Assembly (NCBI GenBank): GCA_019118745.1
Contig: DWYJ01000102.1
Location: forward strand, 1-57,455
Length of the DNA stretch: 57,455 bases
DNA from: Candidatus Desulfovibrio gallistercoris
Lineage (GTDB): Bacteria; Desulfobacterota; Desulfovibrionia; Desulfovibrionales; Desulfovibrionaceae
Direction: 5' to 3'
Shown: piece by piece, positions 24,940 through 34,275 of the stretch
Numbering within the stretch: the stretch's first letter is position 1
How the letters are laid out: each line of letters begins with the position of its first letter
Notes under the pieces: model-generated
Database searches by the model: none
Told to the model about the DNA's origin: nothing
The model's input: the letters and a program-made list of their open reading frames with translations, nothing else
Position numbers and translations under genes: made by a program

Positions 24940-25281
24940 TTACGGATAGCCGTCATGCTTGGGGACGACAACGCCGCACCAGGTCCGGTAATCCAGCTTG
25001 TCCAGACCGGGGCAGGGCACATCCTTTGCCATGACGGCATAGGGCATCACGCCGGCATAGTAGTAGAAGGCGTCATCTTCTCCATACAGCCAGTATTCCC
25101 CGTTGCCGGTATTCTCCAGCGTCACGCGAAAGGTAAAAAGCGAGGATTCCTCCGGGATAAAATATCCCCGGCTCGCAATGAGGGAGCCTATATTACTGAA
25201 GAAATTTGTACACAATACCACATAGAGCAGAAGTAAAAAGGATAGCCATTTCAAACTACGTACGAATTTCAAGGAAAGCAT
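24940..25281 (-). CDS. Small membrane-anchored protein of unknown function
   Basis: 113 aa. A positively charged start and one hydrophobic segment (about 10-30, LSFLLLLYVVLCTNFF) are followed by an exported domain of about 80 residues rich in Tyr, Gly and Asp (NGEYWLYGEDDAFYYYAGV). The gene is more A/T-rich than its neighbours, especially in the first 100 nt. AAGGGG lies just before the ATG. No family recognised. It points against the transporter pair and has no obvious partner. The composition suggests recent acquisition. Confidence 0.65.
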   Translation of the reverse strand: MLSLKFVRSLKWLSFLLLLYVVLCTNFFSNIGSLIASRGYFIPEESSLFTFRVTLENTGNGEYWLYGEDDAFYYYAGVMPYAVMAKDVPCPGLDKLDYRTWCGVVVPKHDGYP

Positions 25282-25348
25282 ACCCCTTCCCTGTCACGAT
25301 GCAAAACGGCCTTTTCCGTACAGGTACAGATCACGCCGTCCAAAGCGG

Positions 25349-25768
25349 TCAGGCTTCTTCCCTGCTAGCCCTCCCGGCGGACATCTTGCGGGAAAGCCTG
25401 TCCAGCAGCCGGTCGTAATACTGCTCGTCGTCCAGATGCAGGACGCGCTCGTGGCGAGTTTTGGCGCGCATGATGAGCAGGCGGAGCTTCTGCATCTGCC
25501 GCACGCGCTCCTGTTCGTCCTCGCACTGTTCCAGCATGTCCGCCAGATTGGCGATGTCCTTGCGATCCTGCATCTCCGGCGGCAGGCAGCCGGCATTGCG
25601 CAGCACCTTGTAGGCCATGCGCAACTCCGGCGGGATGTGGCTGTCGTCTTCCAGTTGCAACGGACGGCCCGCTCCGGGCAGGTTGTCGAATGCGCCCTGT
25701 TGTTGCGCTTCGGAGATGCGCTGCTCGGCTATGGACTGGATGACGCTCCACGGATTGGGTTGACTCAT
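25349..25768 (-). CDS. DUF1992 (DnaJC28-like) protein
   Basis: 139 aa. The motif AEQRISEAQQQGAFDNLPG followed by GRPL and PPELRMAYKVLRNAG is the DUF1992 signature, found in bacterial YhdN-type proteins and in DnaJC28 of eukaryotes. Function unknown. The rest is a charged helical region, probably coiled coil. Start at ATG 25768 with AAAGGA upstream; the longer open frame runs back into the family A repeat. Confidence 0.85.
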   Translation of the reverse strand: MSQPNPWSVIQSIAEQRISEAQQQGAFDNLPGAGRPLQLEDDSHIPPELRMAYKVLRNAGCLPPEMQDRKDIANLADMLEQCEDEQERVRQMQKLRLLIMRAKTRHERVLHLDDEQYYDRLLDRLSRKMSAGRASREEA

Positions 25769-25862
25769 GCGTAGTTTCCTTTTTCGTGCCGCCGCCGGGC
25801 CGGGCCCGTGCGGATGCTTCCGCCCGCTTTGCCGATGACGGACCTCCTGCGGCAATATCCCT

Positions 25863-25903
25863 GCCGCCTCGCATTTTGCCTTTTTCAAAGGCAAAATGCT
25901 CTA
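25863..25903 (+). repeat. Dispersed repeat family A, copy A2 (right-end fragment)
   Basis: Only the right hairpin of family A is present (GCCTCGCATTTTGCC to AAAATGCTCTA). It is joined directly to family B copy B2. Confidence 0.75.
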
Positions 25904-26092
25904 AAAGCGCGCTGGGGAAGGGATGGGGGGCTATGGGGGGAAGGGAAACCCGCTCCCGCGCCGGCGGCGACCGAAAGGCGGCCCGCAGGGCCGTGCCTGT
26001 TAGGCCGTAAGGCCTTACAGGCATCGACAGCAGAGCGAGGGGTTTCTCTTCCCCCCAAACAGGCAGTAAAGAGTGTTAACAGGCCCTAGTGC
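25904..26092 (-). repeat. Dispersed repeat family B, copy B2 (long form, reverse)
   Basis: Read on the minus strand it starts TAGGGCCTGTTAACAC about 10 nt after the mutS stop. It runs through TTTACTGCCTGTTTGGGG and a variable centre with GCCTTACGGCC palindromes, and ends CCCCAGCGCGCTTTT. Same orientation relative to mutS as B1 has to the Smr gene. Confidence 0.75.
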
Positions 26093-26101
26093 CAGCAGGG
26101 C

Positions 26102-28972
26102 CTAAAACGGCGGTTCGTCCCCACTCGCCGCTCCGGAAGGCGGCACGGCGTAGGAAAGCTCCGACTTGCCGTCCGTTTCCCGACCTGCGGGCGCTTCGCT
26201 TTCCGGCCCGCCATCAGGACGAGGCGGCATGCCCCAGAGCTGTTTCCATTCCGTCACCAGCCGAAGGGCTTCCAGCGGGGTCAGTTTCTCCGGCTCCACG
26301 TCCCGCAGCAACAGGACGAGGGGGTGTTCCTGCGGCTGTGCCCGGCAGGCTTCATGCGGATCGACGGTGACCGTGCCCTTGCTCTTTTTCGCCGGGGGGG
26401 CTTGCGGCAGTTCCAGACCGGGCAGGGCAAGGGAGACCGGCCCCTCGCCGCGCCGTCCGGTTTTGCCGCGTTCCAGCTCGGCCAGAATGGCGCGCGCCCG
26501 CTGCACCACTGGGGCGGGCACGCCGGCCAGTCGGGCCACCTCCACGCCGTAGCTGCGGTCGGATGGGCCGGGGACCAGGCGATGCAGGAACAGGATGTCG
26601 TTGTTATGCTCCCGGATGGCGATATTCATGGTGAAGACGCCGGGGATGTTCCCCTCCAGCGCGGTCAGTTCGTGGTAGTGGGTGGCAAAGAGCGTACGGA
26701 TGCCGTCCAGCCGCCCGGCCAGATTCTCCACCACGGCCCAGGCCAGCGCCACGCCGTCATAGGTGCTCGTACCGCGGCCGATCTCGTCCAGGATGACCAG
26801 ACTGCGCCGGGTGGCCTGCCGCAGGATGCGGGCGGTCTCCATCATCTCCACCATGAAGGTGCTCTGCCCCTGCGCCAGATTATCCGACGCGCCCACCCGG
26901 GAGAACAGCCTGTCCACAAGGCCGATGCGGGCTTCAGCGGCCGGGACCATGCTGCCCATCTGGGCCAGCAGGCAGATGATGGCCACCTGCCGCAACACGG
27001 TGGACTTGCCCGCCATATTGGGCCCCGTGAGCAGGCAGAGCCGCCGTCTGTCGTCCAGCACCACGGTATTGGGCACAAAGTTGGCGCCGCCCACCATAGC
27101 TTCCACCACCGGATGCCGCCCCTCGCGCAAAAGGAGCTGGGTGGAGTCCTCCAGTTCGGGACGGCACCAGCCGTTGCGCCGCCCCACATGGGCCAGCGAC
27201 TGCCAGTAATCCAGCTGGGCCAGCACGTCCGCCATGTGCAGCAGGCGTTCCCGCTGGGCGGCCATGTGCGATCTCAAGGCCACGAAAAGCGAATACTCCA
27301 GCTCCTTGCGCCTGTCCGAAGCGGAAAGGAGATTTTCCTCCAGCTCCTTGAGGGCGGGGGTCGTGAAGCGCTCGGCATTGGCGAGCGTCTGGCGGCGGAT
27401 GAAGTGGTCGGGCAGGGGGCCGGAATGAGCGGCCTTGCTGACCTCGTAAAAATAGCCGAACACGCGGTTATAGCCGAGCTTGAGCTTGCTGATGCCCGTG
27501 GTGCGCTGCTCTTCTTCAAGCATTGCCTGAAGTTTCTGCTCGCCATGCTCCACTAGATCCATGAGGCCGTCCAGATCCGCATGGTAGCCCGACTTGAACA
27601 GGCCGCCGTCCGTGATGACCGTGGGCGGGCTGTCCACCAGCGCCTGCCCCAGCAGTTCCGCGCAATCTTCCAGCGAATCCCAGCCGGCGCAGAGCTCGTG
27701 CAGGGCCGCGGGCAGATCGTTGCCGAGGCTCTGTTCTTCCGTGGCGTACTGGCCGTCCGTCGGCATGGTCAGGGCCGCGTAGACCTGCGGCAGGGCCGCA
27801 AGGCTGTTGCGCAGGGCGATGAAATCCCGCGGCGTGGCGCGCTCCAGCGTGATGCGCGTGGAGAGCCGTTCTATGTCGTAGACGGCGTCCAGCGCTTCGC
27901 GCAGGCGCTCCCGCCGGACATCGTCGCCATGCAGGAAGGCCACGGCATCCTGGATGCGGACGATGGGCCCGCGCTCCCGCCACGGGTGCCGCAGCATATC
28001 CTCCAGCAGACGTCCGCCCATAGGGGTCATGGTCTGATCCAGCACATGGCGCAGCGTCCCCTTGCCCTTGCGGCCGTTCAGGCGCGAAAAGATCTCCAGA
28101 TTGCGTTCCGTCACGTCATCGACGAGCATACGCCGCCCCAGATCGAGCGGCTGGAAGGGCAAAAGATGTTCGGGAAGCCGCTTCTGCGTCTGCTCCAGAT
28201 AGTGCAGCAGGCCGCCGCAGGCCCGCAGGAGCATCTCCTTGTCCTGGAGACCGAGGGCCTGGAGTTCCTGCACGCCCTGCGCACGGAGCACGCGCTGCGC
28301 GGCCCGGCCCGGCTCGAAGGCCACACGCGGCAGTCGTACAAGACGGATGCCCTCCAGCAGGCAGTGCGGCGGCAGGGTCATGTCTTCGGGCACGAGCAGC
28401 TCCCGCGGGGCCAGCTTCTGCGCCCATTGCCACAGCTCATTTGCGCGGCGCAGCTCCACGCCCGACCATTGCCCGGTGGAGATGTCGGCCCAGGTGAAGC
28501 CCCCCCGGCCGCTGTCGTCCAGCAGGAGCGCGCCAAGATAGTTATGGCTCTTGCTGTCCAGATTGGCGTCGTCCAGCACGGTGGCCGGCGTCACCACCCG
28601 CGTCACGGCCCGCTGCACGAGGCCCTTTGCCTGCCGCGGGTCCTCCACCTGATCGCAAATGGCCACGTGGTAGCCCTTGTCCACCAGCTGGGCAAGGTAA
28701 CTCTGGGCCGCATGCCAGGGCACGCCGCACATGGGGACGGGATTCTCGCTGTCCTTGCTGCGGCTGGTGAGGGCTATCTGCAACTCGCGGGCAGCCGTGA
28801 CTGCATCGTCAAAAAAGAGTTCGTAAAAGTCGCCCATGCGGTAGAAGAGCAGGGCGTCAGGGTGCTCTGCCTTGATGCGCAGATACTGCTCGAACATGGG
28901 GGTCAGCTTTGCGCCGGCAGGGACCTGCACGGCGGAAGCGGAGGGCGCGGAGGTGTCGGATATGTCGGACAT
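26102..28972 (-). CDS. mutS: DNA mismatch repair protein MutS
   Basis: 956 aa. Recognises mismatches and signals MutL through its ATPase. The N-terminal mismatch-binding domain has RMGDFYELFFDDA (Phe-x-Glu motif as FYE). The middle holds the connector, lever and clamp. The ATPase has Walker A GPNMAGKST and Walker B VILDEIGRGTSTYDG. The last 100 residues are longer and more acidic than in E. coli MutS. Start at ATG 28972 (MSDISDTS); a TTG 36 nt upstream is possible, and neither has a good ribosome binding site. Confidence 0.96.
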   Translation of the reverse strand: MSDISDTSAPSASAVQVPAGAKLTPMFEQYLRIKAEHPDALLFYRMGDFYELFFDDAVTAARELQIALTSRSKDSENPVPMCGVPWHAAQSYLAQLVDKGYHVAICDQVEDPRQAKGLVQRAVTRVVTPATVLDDANLDSKSHNYLGALLLDDSGRGGFTWADISTGQWSGVELRRANELWQWAQKLAPRELLVPEDMTLPPHCLLEGIRLVRLPRVAFEPGRAAQRVLRAQGVQELQALGLQDKEMLLRACGGLLHYLEQTQKRLPEHLLPFQPLDLGRRMLVDDVTERNLEIFSRLNGRKGKGTLRHVLDQTMTPMGGRLLEDMLRHPWRERGPIVRIQDAVAFLHGDDVRRERLREALDAVYDIERLSTRITLERATPRDFIALRNSLAALPQVYAALTMPTDGQYATEEQSLGNDLPAALHELCAGWDSLEDCAELLGQALVDSPPTVITDGGLFKSGYHADLDGLMDLVEHGEQKLQAMLEEEQRTTGISKLKLGYNRVFGYFYEVSKAAHSGPLPDHFIRRQTLANAERFTTPALKELEENLLSASDRRKELEYSLFVALRSHMAAQRERLLHMADVLAQLDYWQSLAHVGRRNGWCRPELEDSTQLLLREGRHPVVEAMVGGANFVPNTVVLDDRRRLCLLTGPNMAGKSTVLRQVAIICLLAQMGSMVPAAEARIGLVDRLFSRVGASDNLAQGQSTFMVEMMETARILRQATRRSLVILDEIGRGTSTYDGVALAWAVVENLAGRLDGIRTLFATHYHELTALEGNIPGVFTMNIAIREHNNDILFLHRLVPGPSDRSYGVEVARLAGVPAPVVQRARAILAELERGKTGRRGEGPVSLALPGLELPQAPPAKKSKGTVTVDPHEACRAQPQEHPLVLLLRDVEPEKLTPLEALRLVTEWKQLWGMPPRPDGGPESEAPAGRETDGKSELSYAVPPSGAASGDEPPF

Positions 28973-29069
28973 GGCGAAAGATGGGGCAAAAGGAGGAAAG
29001 AGACGCAAAGGGGCGACACCATCAGACGATGATGCCGCCCCTCAGAAAATCGACGGTGGATGGCCCTGT

Positions 29070-29215
29070 TAGAGCATTTTCCGTTTGAAACGTCACGTTT
29101 CAAACCATACGGCCTGGCATTTCGCGGAAAAAACGCGGTTTTTCCGCTTGGTTTGGGCCGGGCGGCGCTGTGCCGCCGCCTCGCATTTTGCCTTTTCCAA
29201 AGGCAAAACGCTCTA
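29070..29215 (+). repeat. Dispersed repeat family A, copy A3 (full length)
   Basis: TAGAGCATTTTCCGTTTGAAACG at the left (shown as TAGAGCATTTT then CCGTTTGAAACG), CATACGG and GGGCGGCGCTG blocks, and right edge AAAACGCTCTA. The CTA at 29213-29215 is, on the minus strand, the TAG stop codon of the LapA-like gene. It fills the gap between mutS and that gene. Confidence 0.8.
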
Positions 29216-29719
29216 GGGCTTGTCGGGATCGGGCGCCACGATGTCCTCGACGGAGGCGGCCGCTTCGGCTTCCTTGGCGGTCGTTTCCAGAGGCTTGGTG
29301 TTGGCGGGCTTGTCCGCAGGCGCTTCGGCGGGCTTCTCAGCGGGCTTGTCCTGCGCGACGCCGTCCTTGCCCTGGCGGGCACGCTGGAAGAAGGACTGCT
29401 TCTTGCCTTCGGCGGTCAGCTGCTTCTGCAACTTTTCCACTTCACGCTCAAGCTGGTTGATGCGCCAACGGGCCTTCATGAAGCGGGCCGTGCCGTGCAT
29501 CTTGTCCCAGACCAGGAAACAGACGGACAGCAGCGCGCCCAGAGCAAAGGCGGCGATGAGCATGAAATAGAGGGGCAGGGGGATGGAGGACATGGGCTCC
29601 ATGAAGAAGAGGTTCAGCGTCAGCACCATGTCCTGAGACAGGGCCGTCTGGTTTTGGAACAGAAAAACCAGCGCCAGAAAGATTGCCACAACCAGAATCA
29701 GGACTTTAAGAAAGCGCAT
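29213..29719 (-). CDS. LapA-domain (DUF1049) inner-membrane protein
   Basis: 168 aa. Two membrane segments (about 3-21 and 48-70) are followed by a short coiled coil (INQLEREVEKLQKQL) and an Ala/Lys/Pro/Glu-rich tail. LapA family proteins help LapB regulate lipopolysaccharide synthesis via LpxC turnover in enterics. Here there is no lapB next to it, so the role is by family only. The last codon abuts family A repeat copy A3, which supplies the TAG stop. It lies downstream of the HIT gene with 24 nt between. Confidence 0.82.
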   Translation of the reverse strand: MRFLKVLILVVAIFLALVFLFQNQTALSQDMVLTLNLFFMEPMSSIPLPLYFMLIAAFALGALLSVCFLVWDKMHGTARFMKARWRINQLEREVEKLQKQLTAEGKKQSFFQRARQGKDGVAQDKPAEKPAEAPADKPANTKPLETTAKEAEAAASVEDIVAPDPDKP

Positions 29720-29743
29720 AGCTCCTCCTCATGGCGCTTTTCG

Positions 29744-30217
29744 TTAAAAACAGGCCCGCAGGGCCTTGTACGTCTCGCGGATATGCTGGGGGACGGTACG
29801 CACGTCGTCCATGACGGCAATGAAGGATGAATCCCCGTTCCAGCGGGGCACAAGATGGAAGTGCAGGTGCTCGCCGATGCCCGCGCCGGCGGCCTTGCCG
29901 AGATTGAGCCCCACGTTGATGCCCTCGCAGTTGAAGTGCTGCTTGAGGATCCCGCTGCAGAGCTGTACAAGATCCATGATCTCATGGGTCTCCTCGCGGG
30001 AGAGCTCCGTCAGCTCGGATACATGGCGGAAGGGGCAGACCATGATATGCCCGTTATTGTAGGGATAACGGTTCATGATGACGAACGCGCGCCCGCCGCG
30101 GTGCAGGACAAGGCGCTCCTCGTCCTCTTCCGTGCTTTCCGGCAGACAGAACACGCAGGTATCGGGCTTCGGCCCCAGGATATATTCGATGCGCCACGGC
30201 GCCCAGAGCTGTTTCAT
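29744..30217 (-). CDS. HIT-family nucleotide hydrolase/transferase
   Basis: 157 aa. The histidine triad is HLHFHLVP. An N-terminal CVFC pair suggests the zinc-binding branch related to Ap4A phosphorylase and GalT-like HIT proteins. MNRYPYNNGHIMVCPFRHV is the conserved substrate-cleft block. Members hydrolyse dinucleoside polyphosphates or AMP conjugates. GAGGAGGTG lies upstream of the ATG. Confidence 0.92.
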   Translation of the reverse strand: MKQLWAPWRIEYILGPKPDTCVFCLPESTEEDEERLVLHRGGRAFVIMNRYPYNNGHIMVCPFRHVSELTELSREETHEIMDLVQLCSGILKQHFNCEGINVGLNLGKAAGAGIGEHLHFHLVPRWNGDSSFIAVMDDVRTVPQHIRETYKALRACF

Positions 30218-30410
30218 GGTTGGTGACTATACACCTCCTCCGCGCTGAGGGCAAGCCCACAGGCCGATGCTCCCGACATGGCCGCAGGCCGTCCCCTAGA
30301 GCATGTCGACACAAATTTTACAAATAAATTCAGCAAATAAAGCAAAAACCCTCCACGCGCCGCTTGCCTTTGGGGGCGGGGTCGCCTCGTTTCCCAGACG
30401 CTTCCCTGGT

Positions 30411-30524
30411 AAAAGCGCGCTGGGGAAGGGATGGGGGGCTTGGGGGGAAGGGGAACCCCTCCCGCGCGAGGCGAGGGGGTCCCCTTCCCCCCAAACAGGC
30501 GACGAATAGCGTCAACAGGCCCTA
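30411..30524 (-). repeat. Dispersed repeat family B, copy B3 (short form, reverse)
   Basis: On the minus strand: TAGGGCCTGTTGACGC, a GGGGGGAAGGGG arm, the GCCTCGCGCGG centre, a CCCCTTCCCC arm, and GCGCGCTTTTACC at the end. It begins about 13 nt after the stop of the polyA-polymerase fusion. The rest of the 319-nt gap (30218-30410) holds a TAGAGCATG edge like family A at about 30298, an A/T-rich stretch and no gene. Confidence 0.75.
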
Positions 30525-30536
30525 CGCGGGAGCGGC

Positions 30537-33239
30537 CTACTTCCGGCCGGCATCAGGCCCGGACTCGGCCGCTTCGTCCAGCGCTTCCTGCACGAGATCG
30601 CGCGCCAGCGCCCACTGCGCTTCGGGACTGACCGCCGTGCCGTTGAGCTTGGCGGCCAGCACCTGCCGCAGGATCTCGGTAAAGCGCGGGCCGGGCCGCA
30701 GGCCCAGAGCGATGAGGTCCGAGCCGCCGATATCCGCCTTTTCCTTGCGCCACTGGGTGATGTAGCGGGAAAAATTCTTCTGCAGGCCCTCTTCGTCCGT
30801 GGCCGCCATGAGGTAGAGCAAAAACTCCAGTTCAAGCCCTTCCAGCATCTTCCAGAAGTCGAAAACATCCGTATGGGCGTCGCTCTGCTTGCGCTGCCAG
30901 CTCTCCAGCCGGGAGCAGAGATAGCGCGCCTTTTCCCGCAGGTGGAAGACCGCCGCCCGCCGCTGCGGCGGCAGGCCGAAGCGTTCGTAGACGCTGCGGG
31001 CGTCCTCGTAATTGAGGTTGTGGCAAAGGGCCAGGAAATAGGCCAGCCAGTGCTGCACCGGTTCTTCCAGGTAAAGCAGATGGTACCAGCTCACCATCTC
31101 CCGCATGCGCATGAGGGTCTCCCGCCGGGTGGGCGTGAGCGCGAGCTGCGGGCTTATGGCCTTGAGCAGGCCCAGCTCCTCCATGCGGATGAAGCAGGCC
31201 GGCGGATTGGGCTCGGTGCACATGTGGCTGTATTCATGGTAGATGCGCGGGCTGCTCAACTTGTCCAGCAAGTTGAGTGACAGGACGTTCTTGATGAGCT
31301 TTTCCGCCGCCGGGTCAAGGTGGAAGCCGTAGCGCTGCTCAAAGCGCACGGCCCGCAGGCAGCGCGTGGGGTCTTCCACGAAGCTCAGGGTATGCAGGAT
31401 GCGGATATTCCCGTCCTTGATGTCCCGCTGACCGCCGAAAAAGTCCACCATCTGCCCGTAGGGCGAGCAGTCCAGCCGGATGGCAAGGGCATTGATGGTG
31501 AAGTCCCGCCGGAACAGGTCCATCTTGATGGAAGAAAGCTCCACCGTGGGCAGGGCGGCGGGATACTCGTAGTATTCCAGCCGGGCCGTGGCCACGTCGA
31601 TGCGCAGTTCCTCGCCGTCCGGGCCGGTATAGATGACCACCGAGGTCATGAACTTCTGATGCTCGCGCACGCGCCCGTCCAGAGCTTCGGCCAGCGCCTT
31701 GGCCAGCTCTATGCCGTTGCCCTCCACCACGAGGTCGATGTCCTCGTTGTCCCTGTCCAGCAGGATGTCGCGCACGAAGCCGCCCACCACATAGACGGGC
31801 AGGCCCAGCTTGCGCCCCAGATTGCCGGCCAGCTCCAGGATGGAACGCGTATGCGCCGAGAGCCTGTCGCGCATGAGCTTGGCCACATTGCGCGGCTTGA
31901 TGACCGGCTGGTCGTTCTCCTTGAGCTGCACGGGCTCGTTGGCAAAGACGTTGATGAGGTCGGTACGCGTCACCACCCCGACGACCTCGTCATGCTCCAC
32001 GATGGGCACGAGGCGCTGCCGCGCGCCCACGATGATAGCCGAAAGCTCGCTCAGCGGCGCATCCGGCGGCAGCAGGGTGGGGGTGCGGAGCATGTAGTTC
32101 TCCACCGTGAACTCGCCCAGCCCGTGCAGGCGGGCGCGAGAGGCCGTCTGCGCGTCGAGGAGGCCGCAGCAGCGGCGCGAGCCGGGCACGAAGACGGGCA
32201 CGGCCTTGAGGCCGAAATGCAGCATGAGTTCGTCCGCCGCGCGGATGGTCTTGTCCGACTCGATGCCCACGGCCGGGGTGGACATGTAGTCCCTTGCGGT
32301 CTTGTCCTCTCCGAGCTGGCCGCGCAAATTGCGCACGATGGCGTCATGCACCTCGTTGAGCATCATGTTGCGTATGGAGGCCGAAGCCGCGTAGGCATGG
32401 CCGCCGCCGCCCAGCTCCGCGCAGACCGTCCCCACGTTGATGAGCTCCGTCCGGCTGCGGGCCACCACCTGGATGCGGTCTTCCATGCGGCCCACGGCAA
32501 ACAGCACCGTGAACTTCTCCATCTCCATGAGCCGGTGGGCCAGATAAGCGAAATCGCCCAGGTAATGCTCCATCGAGGCCTCGGCGATGACCACGGGGAT
32601 GCCGTTGATGGTGTAAGTGCGGGCCGATTCCAGCAGGCTGTTCAGGGCCCGCACATGCGCGCTGGTGAGCTCGTGCGCGGCCATGTCGTCGATGTCGTTG
32701 ACGCGCATGCCCTGGGTCAGGAGCCAGGCGGCGCTCTCAAAGTCCAGCGGCGTGGTGGAAGAATAGGTGAACGAGCCGGTATCGCCGTAGATGCCGAGGC
32801 CGAGCAGGGTGGCCTCGTCCGCATCCAGTCGGATGTCGGCAACGGAAAGGGCCTTGACGATGAGGCTGGTCACCGCACCCACCTCGGCCCGGTGCGTCAC
32901 CGTGGGCACCACATCGTCCCCGGAGTCGGGGTGGTGATCCCAGACCTCGATGCGCATCCCTTCCCGGTCCAGCAGACGGCCCACATGCTGCAGGCGGTCA
33001 CGCTGCCGGGTATCCACCACCACAAGGCGCGTCACGGCGTCCCAGTCGATCTCGTCGCTCTCGCACAGCGAATAACGTTCCTTGTCCACAGAGGCCGCGA
33101 TCTTCTGGAGGCCGCGTTCCTGCGTGCCCGGAAAAAGCAGGGCGCAGGGCGCATACAGATGCCGGACGGCCAGCATGGCGGCAAAGGCGTCGAAATCGGC
33201 ATTGGCGTGGCAGGTCACAAGGGTGGGAACGGCTGTCAT
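30537..33239 (-). CDS. DHH-CBS-polyA polymerase fusion (probable A-adding tRNA nucleotidyltransferase)
   Basis: 900 aa. DHH phosphoesterase module (about 1-310): CHANADFDAF, VWDHHPDSGDD, and DHHA1 GGGGHAYAASASI. Two CBS domains cover about 315-435. The class II nucleotidyltransferase head (about 455-600) has GGFVRDILLDR and the metal pair in EDIDLVVEG, then RRDFTINALAI and the RNA-binding neck. Such fusions act as A-adding enzymes in species with split CCA addition; the DHH part may be a nanoRNase. CBS domains suggest adenylate sensing. The ATG overlaps the Xer stop (ATGA). Confidence 0.9.
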   Translation of the reverse strand: MTAVPTLVTCHANADFDAFAAMLAVRHLYAPCALLFPGTQERGLQKIAASVDKERYSLCESDEIDWDAVTRLVVVDTRQRDRLQHVGRLLDREGMRIEVWDHHPDSGDDVVPTVTHRAEVGAVTSLIVKALSVADIRLDADEATLLGLGIYGDTGSFTYSSTTPLDFESAAWLLTQGMRVNDIDDMAAHELTSAHVRALNSLLESARTYTINGIPVVIAEASMEHYLGDFAYLAHRLMEMEKFTVLFAVGRMEDRIQVVARSRTELINVGTVCAELGGGGHAYAASASIRNMMLNEVHDAIVRNLRGQLGEDKTARDYMSTPAVGIESDKTIRAADELMLHFGLKAVPVFVPGSRRCCGLLDAQTASRARLHGLGEFTVENYMLRTPTLLPPDAPLSELSAIIVGARQRLVPIVEHDEVVGVVTRTDLINVFANEPVQLKENDQPVIKPRNVAKLMRDRLSAHTRSILELAGNLGRKLGLPVYVVGGFVRDILLDRDNEDIDLVVEGNGIELAKALAEALDGRVREHQKFMTSVVIYTGPDGEELRIDVATARLEYYEYPAALPTVELSSIKMDLFRRDFTINALAIRLDCSPYGQMVDFFGGQRDIKDGNIRILHTLSFVEDPTRCLRAVRFEQRYGFHLDPAAEKLIKNVLSLNLLDKLSSPRIYHEYSHMCTEPNPPACFIRMEELGLLKAISPQLALTPTRRETLMRMREMVSWYHLLYLEEPVQHWLAYFLALCHNLNYEDARSVYERFGLPPQRRAAVFHLREKARYLCSRLESWQRKQSDAHTDVFDFWKMLEGLELEFLLYLMAATDEEGLQKNFSRYITQWRKEKADIGGSDLIALGLRPGPRFTEILRQVLAAKLNGTAVSPEAQWALARDLVQEALDEAAESGPDAGRK

Positions 33240-34192
33240 CGGGGCTGGCTCCGGGGGTGATGGGCACGATGGATGCTGCGCAGGCGTTCGGCCTGCACAT
33301 GGGTATAGATCTCCGTGGCGCTGATGTCCGCATGCCCCAGCAGGACCTGGACGGAACGCAGATCGGCGCCGCCTTCCAAAAGATGGGTGGCAAAGGAATG
33401 TCGGAAGGTGTGCGGCGAGATCTCACGGCGGATGCCCGCCGTGAGCGCGTATTTCTTGATGGCTTTCCAGACGTACTGCCGCGTGAGGCCGTTGCCGGAC
33501 CGATTGACGAAAAGCAGACGGCTGTTGGGCGAAAATTCGGGACGGCAGTGGGCGATGTAGTCCTGCAGGCGGGCCTGCGCCTCGGCATGCAGGGGCACCA
33601 GACGCTCCTTGCCGCCCTTGCCGAAGACCCGCACGAGCCCGCGCTGCAAATCGACATCATCCAGCGTCAGCCCGCAGACTTCCGAGACCCGCAGGCCCGC
33701 CGCATAGAGCACCTCCATGAGGCAGCGATCCCTCCGGCCGGACTTGTCACGCAGATCCGGCTGGGCAAGCAGGCGATCCATCTCCTCACGGCTCAACACC
33801 TCCGGCAGATACTGCGGCAGCCGGGGGCTTTCCAGCAGGGCGGCGGGATTGACCGGCAGCGCCTTCTCCTCCACGGCAAAGGCAAAAAAACTGCGCAGGG
33901 CCGACAAGCGCCGGGCCAGACTGCGCCCCGTGTTCTGCCGCGAGCGCAGCCAGGCCAGAAAGAGCATGATGTCCTGCTCGCCAAGCTGGAAGGTCCGCGG
34001 GGCGGCCCGGCCCATGCTCCACTCGTCCAGATAGAGGAGGAAGAGCTCCATGTCCTGCCGGTAGGCCTCCACGGTCCGCACGGAAAGGCCCCGCTCGGCC
34101 AGCAGGGCATTGGCCCACACAGGGACGAGGCGCGCCAGCGTGTCGCGCAGCTCCGTGAAGGGGACGGCAGGGGAGGCGATGCGTTTCTCCAT
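33236..34192 (-). CDS. xerD: Tyrosine recombinase, XerC/XerD type
   Basis: 318 aa. N-terminal SAM-like core-binding domain (about 20-110), then the catalytic domain with R168 (AAGLRVSEVCGL), K192 or K195 in GKGGKERLVP, H261 and R264 (HTFRHSFATHL), H287 (LLGHADISATEIYTHV) and Tyr296. All catalytic residues are present. XerCD-type enzymes resolve chromosome dimers at dif. A housekeeping enzyme is more likely than an integrase, because it is embedded between chromosomal genes and lacks an excisionase or att repeats. Start at ATG 34192. XerC versus XerD cannot be settled. Confidence 0.9.
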   Translation of the reverse strand: MEKRIASPAVPFTELRDTLARLVPVWANALLAERGLSVRTVEAYRQDMELFLLYLDEWSMGRAAPRTFQLGEQDIMLFLAWLRSRQNTGRSLARRLSALRSFFAFAVEEKALPVNPAALLESPRLPQYLPEVLSREEMDRLLAQPDLRDKSGRRDRCLMEVLYAAGLRVSEVCGLTLDDVDLQRGLVRVFGKGGKERLVPLHAEAQARLQDYIAHCRPEFSPNSRLLFVNRSGNGLTRQYVWKAIKKYALTAGIRREISPHTFRHSFATHLLEGGADLRSVQVLLGHADISATEIYTHVQAERLRSIHRAHHPRSQPR

Positions 34193-34275
34193 CTCCCTAT
34201 GGTAGCCTGCCTCCGCCGGAGGGGCAAGCCTCCCATGCTTTGACAGGCCTGTCCGTTGTGCGTTATTTTTTAACG

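Noticed and set aside
33236..34192. Phage or integron integrase
   Set aside because: Sequence fits housekeeping XerC/D, overlaps the next chromosomal gene, and lacks att-type repeats or cassette arrays.
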